DNA of 49,381 nucleotides from Bdellovibrio sp. ZAP7 (GTDB lineage Bacteria; Bdellovibrionota; UBA1018; CAIMNF01), in contig CAMCGZ010000018.1 of NCBI GenBank assembly GCA_945874535.1, positions 1-49,381 of the forward strand, given 5' to 3'. The position numbers and the translations under genes were made by a program. Shown piece after piece: positions 7,851 to 15,792 of this stretch. The notes under the pieces are model-generated. The model did no database searches. It saw only the letters and a program-made list of their open reading frames with translations, and was not told the DNA's origin. How positions within the stretch are numbered: position 1 is the first letter of the stretch; the number at the start of each line of letters is the position of its first letter.

Positions 7851-8831
7851 ATGGAATCATCTTCAGGCGTATTGATCGGCGGAATTCTTGCATTCATCCT
7901 GCTTAAGTTCCTCCAGGGGCTCAGGGCAAAGAAGCTCGTACCCGATTGGCTCGCCAGAGGAGCTGTGATTGTCGACGTGAGGACAGCTGCCGAATTCAAA
8001 GTGGCTTCGAACCCCAAAAGCATGAATATCCCTCTGGATCAGCTCGAGGCGAAAGCGGCATCCATCCCCGAGGGGAAAGCCGTCATTGTTTGCTGCGCGA
8101 GCGGAATGAGAAGTGCGGCTGCGAAAGCGATCTTGAGAGCCAAGGGGTTCAATGAAGTGCTCAATGCAGGCCCTTGGACCCGGACACTACTCCTGTTGAT
8201 TCTGGTGACCCTGCACGGACCTTCGAGCAAAGCCGGGAGCTGGGAAGAAACGGGAGAAGACAGCGGAATCAAGCTTTTCAAAAAAGAACTACCGGGCTCT
8301 TCGGTTGTCGCCTTCAGAGGTGAGACCGTGATCGAGGAAGGGATGCCGAGAATTGTCGGAGTCCTCGAGAACGTAGAACGGGGTAAAGAGTGGATGGCTG
8401 ACATTGCCGAAAGCTTCAATATTGAAAAACACACCGACACCGATCGCTGGGAGTACAATCGGACCAAGACCCCTTGGCCACTTCAGGATCGTGATTTCGT
8501 GATCCACACCCAGTCTCGCTTCATCAAGTCTCCAGAGCCCTCCCTCATCATCGAAATGACCTCGGGAGAGAACCCAAAAAAACCTGCCGTATCCGGAGTG
8601 GTCAGAGGCCAATTGATCGACAGCCGCTTCATTCTCAAGTATCTCGGCCCGAAGAGAACCTATCTGATCTGCGAAATCCAAGCTGATCCGAAAGGAGTGA
8701 TCCCGAAGTGGGTGGTGAATCTCTTTCAAAGTCACTGGCCCGTGGACACCATCAAAGCATTGAAAAAGCAGCTTAAAAAAACAGACATTGTCGAGAACCA
8801 GAACATGGCTAAAGCGATAGCCGATTTCTGA
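7851..8831 (+). CDS. Rhodanese-START two-domain membrane protein
   Basis: 326 residues with an unusual layout. Residues about 6-22 are a membrane segment (GVLIGGILAFILLKFLQG) followed by RAKK. Residues 30-105 form a rhodanese domain: IVDVRTAAEF, then the active loop CCASGMRS with the catalytic Cys, ending VLNAGPW. A second hydrophobic stretch (TLLLLILVTLHG, about 108-119) follows. Residues about 125-326 look like a START lipid-binding domain (WEETGEDSGIKLFKKE, DRWEYNRTKTPWPLQDRDF, YLICEIQADPKGVIPKWVVN). By charge, the rhodanese would face the cytoplasm and START the periplasm. AGGAAC lies before the ATG. The second hydrophobic segment looks like a signal peptide of a formerly separate START protein, so fusion or frame joining is possible. 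Confidence 0.8.
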   Translation: MESSSGVLIGGILAFILLKFLQGLRAKKLVPDWLARGAVIVDVRTAAEFKVASNPKSMNIPLDQLEAKAASIPEGKAVIVCCASGMRSAAAKAILRAKGFNEVLNAGPWTRTLLLLILVTLHGPSSKAGSWEETGEDSGIKLFKKELPGSSVVAFRGETVIEEGMPRIVGVLENVERGKEWMADIAESFNIEKHTDTDRWEYNRTKTPWPLQDRDFVIHTQSRFIKSPEPSLIIEMTSGENPKKPAVSGVVRGQLIDSRFILKYLGPKRTYLICEIQADPKGVIPKWVVNLFQSHWPVDTIKALKKQLKKTDIVENQNMAKAIADF

Positions 8832-8902
8832 CCGGCATAGCCGGAATCACCGTCAGTTTATCGGTGGCAAGAACTCCCTCGATGCAGTAATCTGAGTGTC
8901 CG

Positions 8903-9400
8903 ATGGCACTCCAAAAACACCCGAGATTGACCTCTTTCCTGAACACCCGGATCACGGACGGGGATCCGGATCAGGATGCTGACACCGCGAAACAATACGC
9001 TTCCTCACTCAGTGAAGCTGACCTTCAATTGCTTCTTGCCGAAATTCGCGATCTGAAAGAATCGGGACTGAGTGACCTGACCGAATTCGGAACCGAGGGC
9101 AATCGTTGGTTCGGGGATGCTTCCGAAGCCTCGGACTGGTTAGACTTGATTGAGCGCGCCCTCGATGGGGTGGCATCACAGGATGAGTCCAGAATGGCAC
9201 TCGACTGCAACGGGACACCCCTCAACGAAGAAGATTCCGTGACTGTCATCAAGGATCTGAAGGTGAAGGGGGGCTCAAGCGATCTGAAGCGAGGGACTCT
9301 GATCCGGAAGATCCGGCTGACATCGGACCCGAAGCTGATCGAATGTCGTGTCGACGGGTCTGTACTGGTGCTCAAAACCGAATTTTTGAAAAAGGCCTGA
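8903..9400 (+). CDS. PhnA-domain protein with CdiI-like N-terminus
   Basis: 165 residues, cytoplasmic. The C-terminal 66 residues match the PhnA (PF03831) domain: DCNGTPLNEEDSVTVIKDLKVKG, then LKRGTLIRKIRL and LKTEFLKKA. Full-length PhnA proteins usually carry a zinc ribbon before this part. It is absent here and replaced by about 95 acidic residues (LTSFLNTRITDGDPDQD ... WFGDASEASDWLDLIERAL) resembling the CdiI_2 immunity fold. That N-terminal match is by eye and tentative. Despite the name, PhnA is not a proven phosphonate enzyme. No toxin or phn gene lies beside it. Confidence 0.75.
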   Translation: MALQKHPRLTSFLNTRITDGDPDQDADTAKQYASSLSEADLQLLLAEIRDLKESGLSDLTEFGTEGNRWFGDASEASDWLDLIERALDGVASQDESRMALDCNGTPLNEEDSVTVIKDLKVKGGSSDLKRGTLIRKIRLTSDPKLIECRVDGSVLVLKTEFLKKA

Positions 9401-9537
9401 TCCTCGAATCAGAGGTAACGGACAGGGAGCGAGATCTCCCGGACCTCATTTCCTGAAATCCCGACTCCAAAAGCTTTTTTTCCGGGGTCAGCACTGAGCG
9501 CTTCATGAAACTGCTCATCGATAAAATGACGCGCCAT

Positions 9538-10482
9538 TCAGATCGAGTAGAGAACTTTTTCAGGCGCTGGATTCCAGACCTTGGCGTTCTCCGTGACACC
9601 GTTCTTGTTCCTGTAGGTTTTGAGAACCCGGCTCAAAGAATCTGCTTGGATCATCTGGAGAGTGGTTTTTTCTTTGGCGCTGCAATCTGCACAAGCTTCA
9701 GTGAGTTTCTTCAACACCATTGCCCCGACCGTGTAGGGTCCATTCAGGTTTTTCTCGCAGGCGTAATATCCCTGGTAGGCGTGCCCGACCGGGCACATCG
9801 CGTGCGCGAATCCGAGTGATTTACCGTTCCCATCACTGTGCCTCGCCTCATGAAAGTAAGTCGAAAGACGGGCGAGTCGGTTCGCGGGGAGATCCACGCG
9901 CTCGGGGCTCACCCGCAGACGCTCGTGGAACAGCCCTTCACCGATTTGAACGAGCCCGTCCCGGGGAGTCCTGATCGCAAGGACCTTTCCGTCCGAAGTC
10001 TGAAGTCCGAGAAGCTTGGCATTTTGCTTACCGTACATATAAATGCCAGTTCCCATGTTGGACATCACCACCATGGGTTTACGCACAGGGCTCGAAGCGC
10101 TGTTGGCAGGGGTGGGCTTGGGCGTTGGAGTCGGCACCGGGGCGTCGATGTCGGGCATCAGGCCACCGTTCTGATAGAACGCAGCCCTTGAAACAATCCT
10201 GACCGACTTCTCGATATCGGTCTTTTCAGAAATCACCACCTTCATCCGACCCGCAAGCCACTGCTTCAGCTGGGATGAGGAGATCTTGGCAGTCTCCAAC
10301 AGTGCACGAGTCTGAATGTCCTGACCCTCGTCAAGGATCTGAAGTTGATCCAAGTAAGAATAATCATCCAACATCACCTTTTTCTGATCCCCCGGAATCA
10401 ATGGATCCATCTGAAAACCGAAAGACGCCAAAGGTAAGGCTCCGACCATCAAAAATGCGGACCATTTGGGAAATGATTTCAT
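9538..10482 (-). CDS. Secreted putative zinc metalloprotease (HExxH)
   Basis: 314 residues. I start at ATG 10482, which has GGAGG seven bases upstream and gives a signal peptide (MKSFPKWSAFLMVGALPLASFG). An in-frame ATG at 10521 adds 13 residues without a ribosome site. A Pro/Thr linker (PVPTPTPKPTPA, mid-protein) separates the N-terminal part from the domain with TYFHEARHSDGNG, an HEARH that fits HExxH. Four Cys (MCPVGH, YYACEK, EACADCSA) in the following part may form disulfides or bind metal. It is likely a periplasmic or secreted metallopeptidase of unassigned family. The 137 bases beyond its 3' end to the PhnA-domain gene hold nothing recognisable. Confidence 0.65.
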   Translation of the reverse strand: MKSFPKWSAFLMVGALPLASFGFQMDPLIPGDQKKVMLDDYSYLDQLQILDEGQDIQTRALLETAKISSSQLKQWLAGRMKVVISEKTDIEKSVRIVSRAAFYQNGGLMPDIDAPVPTPTPKPTPANSASSPVRKPMVVMSNMGTGIYMYGKQNAKLLGLQTSDGKVLAIRTPRDGLVQIGEGLFHERLRVSPERVDLPANRLARLSTYFHEARHSDGNGKSLGFAHAMCPVGHAYQGYYACEKNLNGPYTVGAMVLKKLTEACADCSAKEKTTLQMIQADSLSRVLKTYRNKNGVTENAKVWNPAPEKVLYSI

Positions 10483-10596
10483 GAGATCCTCCGCCCATTC
10501 TGGGCAGACGGGTTTTAACATGGTGCGTTACGCTTTGCTAGTATCCTGTTTAGAAATATTTTCAACGCCGCAACCAATACGGTTTATAGTTCGGGC

Positions 10597-10965
10597 ATGT
10601 TTGATCCAAGCAAATTGAGCCCTGAAGCGATCGCCGAAGTCACGACCCTGATGCGTCAGCTCAAACCCGAACAAATGATGCGCCTCCAAACACTGATGCA
10701 CAATTCCATGGCCGGCTTTGATGTGAGCAAAGAAATGCAGGCCTTCGAGGCCGAGCTCCCCGCCGGCTTCAGGGAGGGCATGGCCCGGGTCCTTTACCTG
10801 TCTCAAGGGATTCCTGTCCCGCCTCGCGCCGCCGTCAATGAAGCGTCTGCGCCCTCAGCCCTCCCTCACAATGAGCAAGAGGCTCGAATGGTGATTCTCC
10901 GTTCGGTAGCCAGCGGAATGATGAGCCCGGAAGAGGCGCTCAAGGTCCTTTTTCCTGAGAATTGA
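10597..10965 (+). CDS. Hypothetical protein, 122 residues
   Basis: A small soluble helical protein. The N-terminal half is rich in Met, Leu and Gln (TTLMRQLKPEQMMRLQTLMH). The C-terminal end, ILRSVASGMMSPEEALKVLFPEN, resembles short 'SGMMSPEEAL' helix-turn elements seen in regulatory adaptors. I do not recognise the family. It is divergent from the metalloprotease gene and followed 33 bases later by the cyclophilin gene, possibly in one transcript. Confidence 0.6.
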   Translation: MFDPSKLSPEAIAEVTTLMRQLKPEQMMRLQTLMHNSMAGFDVSKEMQAFEAELPAGFREGMARVLYLSQGIPVPPRAAVNEASAPSALPHNEQEARMVILRSVASGMMSPEEALKVLFPEN

Positions 10966-10998
10966 TTTTTCCTCCACTCGGGAGTTAAACTTCTCATC

Positions 10999-11586
10999 AT
11001 GAAAACACTGTTGATCGGTTTGTTGATTTTTTTCGGTTCGAATTCTGCTCTTGCTGCCAAGGCGAAGGAAGCCAAAGATCCATTCGCGGTGATTCAAACC
11101 TCACTTGGCACCATCAAGGTACGACTCTTCAAGACCAAGGCACCGATCACGGTTGAGAATTTCATCGGTCTCGCGACTGGTAAAAAGGATTGGACCGACC
11201 CGAAAACCAATAAAAAGGTGAAGGGGAAGTCACTTTACGCAGGAACCGTTTTTCATCGAGTGATCCCGGGCTTCATGATCCAAGGTGGAGATCCGCTCGG
11301 CCAGGGAATCGGTGGTCCCGGCTACCAGTTTCAAGACGAAGTGAGCCCGCTCGACAGTTTCGGCAACCCAGGTATCCTTGCGATGGCCAATGCGGGTCCC
11401 AACACCAACGGCTCCCAGTTCTTCATTACGGTTGCTCCCACCCCCCATTTGAATGGCCGCCACACCATCTTTGGTGAAGTCGTACAGGGACTCGATGTGG
11501 TGAATAAAATCGCAAGTGTTCCTCGCGATGGCATGGACAAGCCTAACAAGGAAATCAAAGTCGTCAGCATCAAGATCCTGAACTGA
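10999..11586 (+). CDS. Periplasmic cyclophilin-type peptidyl-prolyl isomerase
   Basis: 195 residues with a Sec signal (MKTLLIGLLIFFGSNSALA, cut before AKAKE). The cyclophilin core has FHRVIPGFMIQGGDP with the catalytic Arg/Phe, GNPGILAMANAGPNTNGSQFFITVAP and HLNGRHTIFGEV. It catalyses cis-trans isomerisation of prolyl bonds, here in the periplasm, and would assist folding of the many exported proteins of this genome. It resembles E. coli PpiA in location and size. Confidence 0.92.
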   Translation: MKTLLIGLLIFFGSNSALAAKAKEAKDPFAVIQTSLGTIKVRLFKTKAPITVENFIGLATGKKDWTDPKTNKKVKGKSLYAGTVFHRVIPGFMIQGGDPLGQGIGGPGYQFQDEVSPLDSFGNPGILAMANAGPNTNGSQFFITVAPTPHLNGRHTIFGEVVQGLDVVNKIASVPRDGMDKPNKEIKVVSIKILN

Positions 11587-11632
11587 GGGATCCCCCTTGT
11601 TTTCAGGGCTTGCGTCGGGTAAGTTCCGGCGC

Positions 11633-12448
11633 ATGATCCGGTGTGTCCTCTTGTTGCTAATGAGCTTGGCCCCCCTCTCCCGTGCCGAAGAAGTCTGTGA
11701 GGGTCCGCGGACAGAACTGCTGATTCTCGGGGATTCACAAACAGGGGCGAACTGGGCCACTGCTTACTTCGGGAACTTCGTTCAGAAGTGCCTGGCTCGA
11801 ACCCAGATCACCTTCGCCTCGTACGCACGCGGCGGAACCCAGCCCATTCACTGGCTCAGCCATGCCGGCCTCGACAAAATCGATACGGTTTACAGGAGCG
11901 CGTCCGAACCCCACACCCCTCTGGGCGGAAGCTCGGCACCCGTTTGTAAAAAGCGCCTCAATCGGCTAGTCGGGATCCATCAACCATCCCGTGTTTTGCT
12001 GTTCTTCGGAGACAATCTCCTGTCCGCTACCACGGAGGAAATCAGAAGCCAATACCGGAAGATGATCCGCGCCCTCGAAGAGGCCGGCATCAGAGGTGAA
12101 AACTGCATCCTGCTCACCCCCACATACGAAATGGCCGTCGCTTCGAAGAGGAATGTCCCCTCTAAGAACTTCGAAAACACAATGAAGGTCATCAAGGCCA
12201 TTGAAGCGGAAGCCGGTCCTTCCTGCAGAATCCTGAACGGACTCGAGCTGATGAAAAACAGCCCGCTCTTAAAGGGTGAAGTTCTTGCGCGTGAAGCAGT
12301 CGAGGGCACTTCTGGCTGCTTCGGCGCGGCAGCTAACGACAATATCCATTATTGCGGTCGGGCTGCCCAGGAATTGGCAGACAAGGTCTGCGAGTCTCTC
12401 AGTGACAAACCGGAAGCCGTCGGGCGAGCAGGCGATACGCTTTTCTGA
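11633..12448 (+). CDS. Secreted SGNH/GDSL-like hydrolase
   Basis: 271 residues. ATG 11633 gives a signal peptide (MIRCVLLLLMSLAPLSRA). The frame opens earlier at TTG 11597 but that lacks support. The mature protein begins with TELLILGDSQTGANW, the block I nucleophile region (GDSQ) of SGNH hydrolases. The C-terminal NDNIHYCGRAAQELA offers the block V Asp/His (D and H near NDNIHY). Several Cys suggest disulfides. The likely activity is ester hydrolysis, for example of acylated cell-wall sugars, but the substrate is unknown. Its last 50 bases overlap the end of the convergent secreted-protein gene. Confidence 0.65.
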   Translation: MIRCVLLLLMSLAPLSRAEEVCEGPRTELLILGDSQTGANWATAYFGNFVQKCLARTQITFASYARGGTQPIHWLSHAGLDKIDTVYRSASEPHTPLGGSSAPVCKKRLNRLVGIHQPSRVLLFFGDNLLSATTEEIRSQYRKMIRALEEAGIRGENCILLTPTYEMAVASKRNVPSKNFENTMKVIKAIEAEAGPSCRILNGLELMKNSPLLKGEVLAREAVEGTSGCFGAAANDNIHYCGRAAQELADKVCESLSDKPEAVGRAGDTLF

Positions 12449-12785
12449 AGGCAGCCGCATAGTCCTGGATTCCGCACCACTGAGTGAAGCAAAGCTTTTC
12501 GGCCGAAACACTCAGACTCCCAAGACTCAACTCGGCTCGAGCGCGGTGGATTCTGCCTTGCACCTCCTGCCCGGAGACCATCAACACCAGGTCTGACTGT
12601 GATGCTTCGACCACCTCCAGATACCCCTTCGGTTCCAACACCGCTTGAAAATCGAATCGAATGGAGTAACCGGAGTCGTGCCAGAACTCTTTGACAGGAA
12701 CATGAACCCGGCACTCGGCCAGAGCAAGCGCAGGACTCAGAACTGATGCGATCCACAAAAAGACTGATGCCTTGATAACCCTCAT
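12399..12785 (-). CDS. Small secreted protein, 128 residues
   Basis: I start at ATG 12785, giving a signal peptide (MRVIKASVFLWIASVLSPALALA, cut before ECRVH). The longer frame from 12860 runs back through a terminator hairpin and is unlikely. The mature part has four Cys (ECRVH, KLCFTQWC, LPVCH) and would be disulfide-stabilised. No domain recognised. Its 3' end overlaps the SGNH hydrolase gene by 50 bases tail to tail. Because the terminator of the upstream coiled-coil gene lies just before it, it probably has its own promoter. Confidence 0.55.
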   Translation of the reverse strand: MRVIKASVFLWIASVLSPALALAECRVHVPVKEFWHDSGYSIRFDFQAVLEPKGYLEVVEASQSDLVLMVSGQEVQGRIHRARAELSLGSLSVSAEKLCFTQWCGIQDYAAAFRKAYRLLARRLPVCH

Positions 12786-12808
12786 ACGCCAGAGCCTACC
12801 ACCATTAA

Positions 12809-12851
12809 GGAAAAAAAAGAAAGCGGGCCACAGGAACCCTGTGACCCGCTT
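12809..12851 (-). terminator. Rho-independent terminator of the coiled-coil gene
   Basis: Read on the minus strand, AAGCGGG and CACAGG/CCTGTG arms form a strong stem (12821-12851) with one internal mismatch and a short loop. A run of T with one C follows (12820-12809). It begins 21 bases after the stop of the coiled-coil secreted protein gene. Confidence 0.88.
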
Positions 12852-12872
12852 CATTCTCATTTAAGACTGTAA

Positions 12873-13628
12873 TCAGTTGGCCTTGCCGTTCAGGTCGGCG
12901 TCTTCTTCACTCATGGATTCAGATCCTGGGAAGCTCACTGGGCGCTCGGTCGGCATCTGGCGGTGGGACACTGCGGTGTTCTGATTGCACTGGGAGCTCT
13001 TCAGGATGCGCTGGATCTCGTGTTCCTGACGCTCGGACTTGGAGTTGTCGACATCGGCAACAAGAGCTCCGAGGTCAGCAAGGCCTTTGCCGAGCTTTTG
13101 GAAGAACTTGCGCTTACCGCAGTTTTCTTCGTGGATCGACTTGGCAAGAGAGCGAAGTCCCTTCTCAGACTCACGAGCCGATTCCTTCAAGGCATTGCGG
13201 GCTTCGATCGCCTGCTGTAACTCGACTTCGCCTACCGCCAATTCCTTCTCATCGCTTGCCAATTCATCTTCGAGACGGGCAATGCGGTCTGCACGATCCT
13301 TAGCGGTCACCTTACGAGCGTCGCGGGCGGCATCGGAAGCGCCCAAGTCGCGATCTGAAATCTTATCTTCCAAGCGCTGATCTTTTTCGATCTTACGGAT
13401 CAATCGCTCACGCTGCCTCATGATCTCTTTTTTAGCATGAACCGATACGCGTTTAGATTCCACCACTCGCTCAGCCGCATCCAACTTGACTTGCAATTCG
13501 CGGAGATCATCCGCCTGGCTTTGCAACTGAGTGCCTGGATCGGCAAATGCAGCCGGGATCGAAGTGCCGGCCATCAAGGACACCATCACAACCAAAGTAC
13601 CGAAGAACGCTTTCTTTTTCATCATCAT
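12873..13628 (-). CDS. Secreted coiled-coil protein
   Basis: 251 residues. The start MMMKKKAFFG at 13628 gives a Sec signal (KKKAFFGTLVVMVSLMAG...AFA) and follows AGTAGG. A longer frame to 14075 crosses the divergent promoter region and is rejected. After the signal, residues about 35-185 are a long charged coiled coil (heptads of Leu with Glu/Lys/Arg, for example VKLDAAERVVESKR and RLEDELASDEKELAVGEVELQQA). The C-terminus is disordered and Glu/Asp rich. It resembles periplasmic scaffold proteins in shape, without a named family. It is monocistronic with its own terminator. Confidence 0.7.
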   Translation of the reverse strand: MMMKKKAFFGTLVVMVSLMAGTSIPAAFADPGTQLQSQADDLRELQVKLDAAERVVESKRVSVHAKKEIMRQRERLIRKIEKDQRLEDKISDRDLGASDAARDARKVTAKDRADRIARLEDELASDEKELAVGEVELQQAIEARNALKESARESEKGLRSLAKSIHEENCGKRKFFQKLGKGLADLGALVADVDNSKSERQEHEIQRILKSSQCNQNTAVSHRQMPTERPVSFPGSESMSEEDADLNGKAN

Positions 13629-13892
13629 GCCTACTAGTAAAGCAAGCCTGATGCCAAACAGACTGCTCCGACGTTCACGATTTTTTTCAGTGATTACACA
13701 CGTCGGATTCTGTGTTGCAGCTGAAACCGTTGCATGGCTTGTTTTTGAGTCTGACAAATGTCCAAAAAATTGACAGACCCGATTCCATCGAAGGGCAGTT
13801 TGAGTCTTGTGAATTTTGCGAGTTTTGAGAGAATCAGGTTCAGCGGCGATTTTGTTTTTCAGTTTCCAAATTTGAAGGAAAAGGATTTCCTC

Positions 13893-14339
13893 ATGAATAA
13901 CAAGCAGATCAGGCCCGAAGCCTACCCCCTCATCATTCAGGTCATTCACAACCACCTGATGATTTATTCTCCGGACTTCAATTACAGGGTGGTGGAAGCC
14001 TGGCGGCCAGAAGACATCGGCCAGACGGAAATGATGGTGTTGAAAGTCCGAAAAGAACTGTCGAATCGGCTCCAACTTTCACTGAACAGGAGTATCCCCC
14101 CTCCCCTGCCCAGCCCCCACTCCTCACTCCGACTGGTAGAAGATCAGGATTGGATCTCGACTCGAGATACCGCGCGCCTCCTTCAGGTTTCAGAAGAAAC
14201 CGTCCGACGCCTGGCAGATCAGGGTGGCCTCCCCTGTAGGCTCACCCCCGGGGGTCACCGAAGGTTCACGCGTCAATCCGTATCTGACTACTTGAGCCGC
14301 TCACATGACCTCCCGCGACCGCTCGAGGGCGAGGCCTGA
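13893..14339 (+). CDS. Helix-turn-helix (excisionase/MerR-like) DNA-binding protein
   Basis: 148 residues from ATG 13893, which has AAGGAAAAGGA upstream. An in-frame ATG at 13758 lacks a ribosome site. The C-terminal third is a clear winged HTH of the excisionase/BldC type: WISTRDTARLLQVSEETVRRLADQG, then the wing PCRLTPGGHRRF and RQSVSDYL. The N-terminal 80 residues (IIQVIHNHLMIYSPDFNYRVVEAWRPEDIG) are unrecognised and may sense or dimerise. The gene lies directly before the parA leader, so it could regulate partition or replication, but that is by position only. The bases from 13629 to 13892 form its shared promoter region with the divergent coiled-coil gene. Confidence 0.75.
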   Translation: MNNKQIRPEAYPLIIQVIHNHLMIYSPDFNYRVVEAWRPEDIGQTEMMVLKVRKELSNRLQLSLNRSIPPPLPSPHSSLRLVEDQDWISTRDTARLLQVSEETVRRLADQGGLPCRLTPGGHRRFTRQSVSDYLSRSHDLPRPLEGEA

Positions 14340-14638
14340 ACTTCTTAAGTAATTGAATTTGTTTACCTCATTTTCCGAATTCCGAGGCTAAACCGAAACT
14401 GACTCTTTTTTCTCGTTTTGAGATTCGTCCGAATCCTCCTCTTCGTTCGCATCGTACAAACTTCATTCTTCTCGCTCACCGTTCTCTTCACTCGAAACGC
14501 CTGAACCGGACGACACTCACTCTTCTGTCAAAAAAATATCTGAGGAAGAATCGTCTGAACCCCTCTATGCTCACAGATAAGGAATGATTCGAAGTTTGAA
14601 CGTTTCGTGAATTACGAACACATTTCAAGGAGAGAGAA
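14340..14638. other. Leader of the parA operon, candidate centromere (parS)
   Basis: This 299-base stretch has no gene. It is pyrimidine-rich on the plus strand (repeated TTCTC, CTCTTC). It contains an inverted repeat ATTCG-TC-CGAAT (14423-14434) and another, TTCGT-gaatt-ACGAA (14604-14618), next to the parA ribosome site. Type Ib partition systems with a small DNA-binding partner usually keep the centromere in this upstream position, so it is the best place for parS. I could not define a regular direct-repeat array. Confidence 0.4.
14604..14618. promoter_or_regulatory. Perfect inverted repeat before parA, candidate operator
   Basis: TTCGT-GAATT-ACGAA is a perfect 5-5-5 inverted repeat lying 20 bases before the parA start and just upstream of the AAGGAGAGAG ribosome site. 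This is a natural place for autoregulation by the partition partner protein. Confidence 0.4.
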
Positions 14639-15406
14639 ATGAAAATTTTCACCGTTGCGAACTCGAAAGGGGGATCCGGTAAAACCACCACCGCCTTCAA
14701 CCTCGGTCACGAGTTGGCCCGTTTGGGTAAGAAAATCCTGATGGTTGATTTCGATCCTCAGGCCAGCCTCACCAATAGCTTCAAAGTGGAACTCCCTCAG
14801 GACCAGATCTACATTGAAGACTTGGTATCCAAAGCAGGGCAGGGGAGGCTGTCTGTCGGTGACGCCATCGTTCAGCCGAAACCGAACCTCTTCCTGATCC
14901 CCTCTACGGGTGCCCTCGGCAATCTCGAAAGCGAACTGAAAGGACCCGCAGGACTCGTGAGACTCCGCGAGTGCCTGAAGGGCGTCCTCCACTTGGGATT
15001 CGATGCAGTCATCATTGATCCACCGGGATCATCGGATGTCTTCATGTCGATGTCACTCCTCGCGGCAAACGAGGTGATTATCCCTGCAAGACCGACTGAT
15101 ACCGACATCGCGACTCTCAGGGAGTTCGTTCCATTCATTGAGGAGCACCGCGCACTCAATCCGGCACTTTCCATTCGGGGGATTGTGCTCAATCAGGTGC
15201 AAAGTTCATCGAAAAACGCTCAATTCTACTTGGATCGTCTGACGGAGATCGGGCTTGGAAGTTTGATTTTCAAATCCAGCATCCGTTCGGCAATCGATGC
15301 AGCCAATTCATTAGCCTACGGACAGTGCTCTTCCGAACACAAACCGAAGGCTCCAGTTTCAAAAGACTATCAAGAACTCGCACAGGAGGTGGCGCCATGG
15401 CTCTAG
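14639..15406 (+). CDS. parA: ParA partition ATPase (type Ib)
   Basis: 255 residues. The deviant Walker A motif is KGGSGKTT at the N-terminus with the signature Lys, followed by MVDFDPQAS (A') and AVIIDPPGSSD (Walker B). There is no N-terminal HTH, so it belongs to the short ParA type that works with a small centromere-binding partner. It would move replicon copies by ATP-dependent gradients on the nucleoid. AAGGAGAGAG precedes the ATG. The last 10 bases overlap the partner gene, indicating translational coupling. Context with iterons and a Rep gene supports a plasmid or chromid role, not the chromosomal Soj/MinD role. Confidence 0.92.
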   Translation: MKIFTVANSKGGSGKTTTAFNLGHELARLGKKILMVDFDPQASLTNSFKVELPQDQIYIEDLVSKAGQGRLSVGDAIVQPKPNLFLIPSTGALGNLESELKGPAGLVRLRECLKGVLHLGFDAVIIDPPGSSDVFMSMSLLAANEVIIPARPTDTDIATLREFVPFIEEHRALNPALSIRGIVLNQVQSSSKNAQFYLDRLTEIGLGSLIFKSSIRSAIDAANSLAYGQCSSEHKPKAPVSKDYQELAQEVAPWL

Positions 15407-15732
15407 ATCATAACGCAGGACAAAAAAGAACCGTCGGATTGGCTCGAAATCTTTTCGCATCGAACAACGCTGCACCCACAGTCGACATCGCTCCGCCCGT
15501 CACGGCACCGGTGAAAACACAGCCTGTTCCGACTTACGATCGTAAGGCCGAACAGGCTGAGACCTCGCCGGCTCGCACTAAGAAGATTTCCTTCCTGGCC
15601 GACCCGCGCCTGGAAGAACGCTTCCGCAAAGCAAGACTCCGGGCAGGGTTCGATAAACTGGAAGACGCCTACAACGAAGCGATCAAGACCTTCTGCGATC
15701 TGGTGGATGCCGGAAAAATCGACCGGTTTTGA
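15397..15732 (+). CDS. Small ParB-like partition partner
   Basis: 111 residues. ATG 15397 has GGAGG seven bases upstream and overlaps the parA stop. The N-terminal 65 residues are flexible, Pro/Ala rich and basic (QKRTVGLARNLF), fit to contact ParA. The C-terminal KKISFLADPRLEERFRKARLRAGFDKLEDAYNEAI has a short beta-strand followed by two helices, as in ribbon-helix-helix centromere-binding proteins. It is not a classic ParB with a CTPase domain. Assignment rests on position and this fold guess. Confidence 0.7.
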   Translation: MALDHNAGQKRTVGLARNLFASNNAAPTVDIAPPVTAPVKTQPVPTYDRKAEQAETSPARTKKISFLADPRLEERFRKARLRAGFDKLEDAYNEAIKTFCDLVDAGKIDRF

Positions 15733-15754
15733 TCCCAACAAAGGATCAGTTTTT
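15730..15754 (+). terminator. Weak terminator-like hairpin after the par genes
   Basis: TGATCC (starting in the stop codon) pairs with GGATCA across a seven-base loop, and five T follow at 15750-15754. The stem is only six pairs, so termination would be partial. It separates the par genes from the export operon. Confidence 0.35.
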
Positions 15755-15792
15755 AGCTAATACCTTGAACTGATTTCTGTTAAAAAGAAGGC

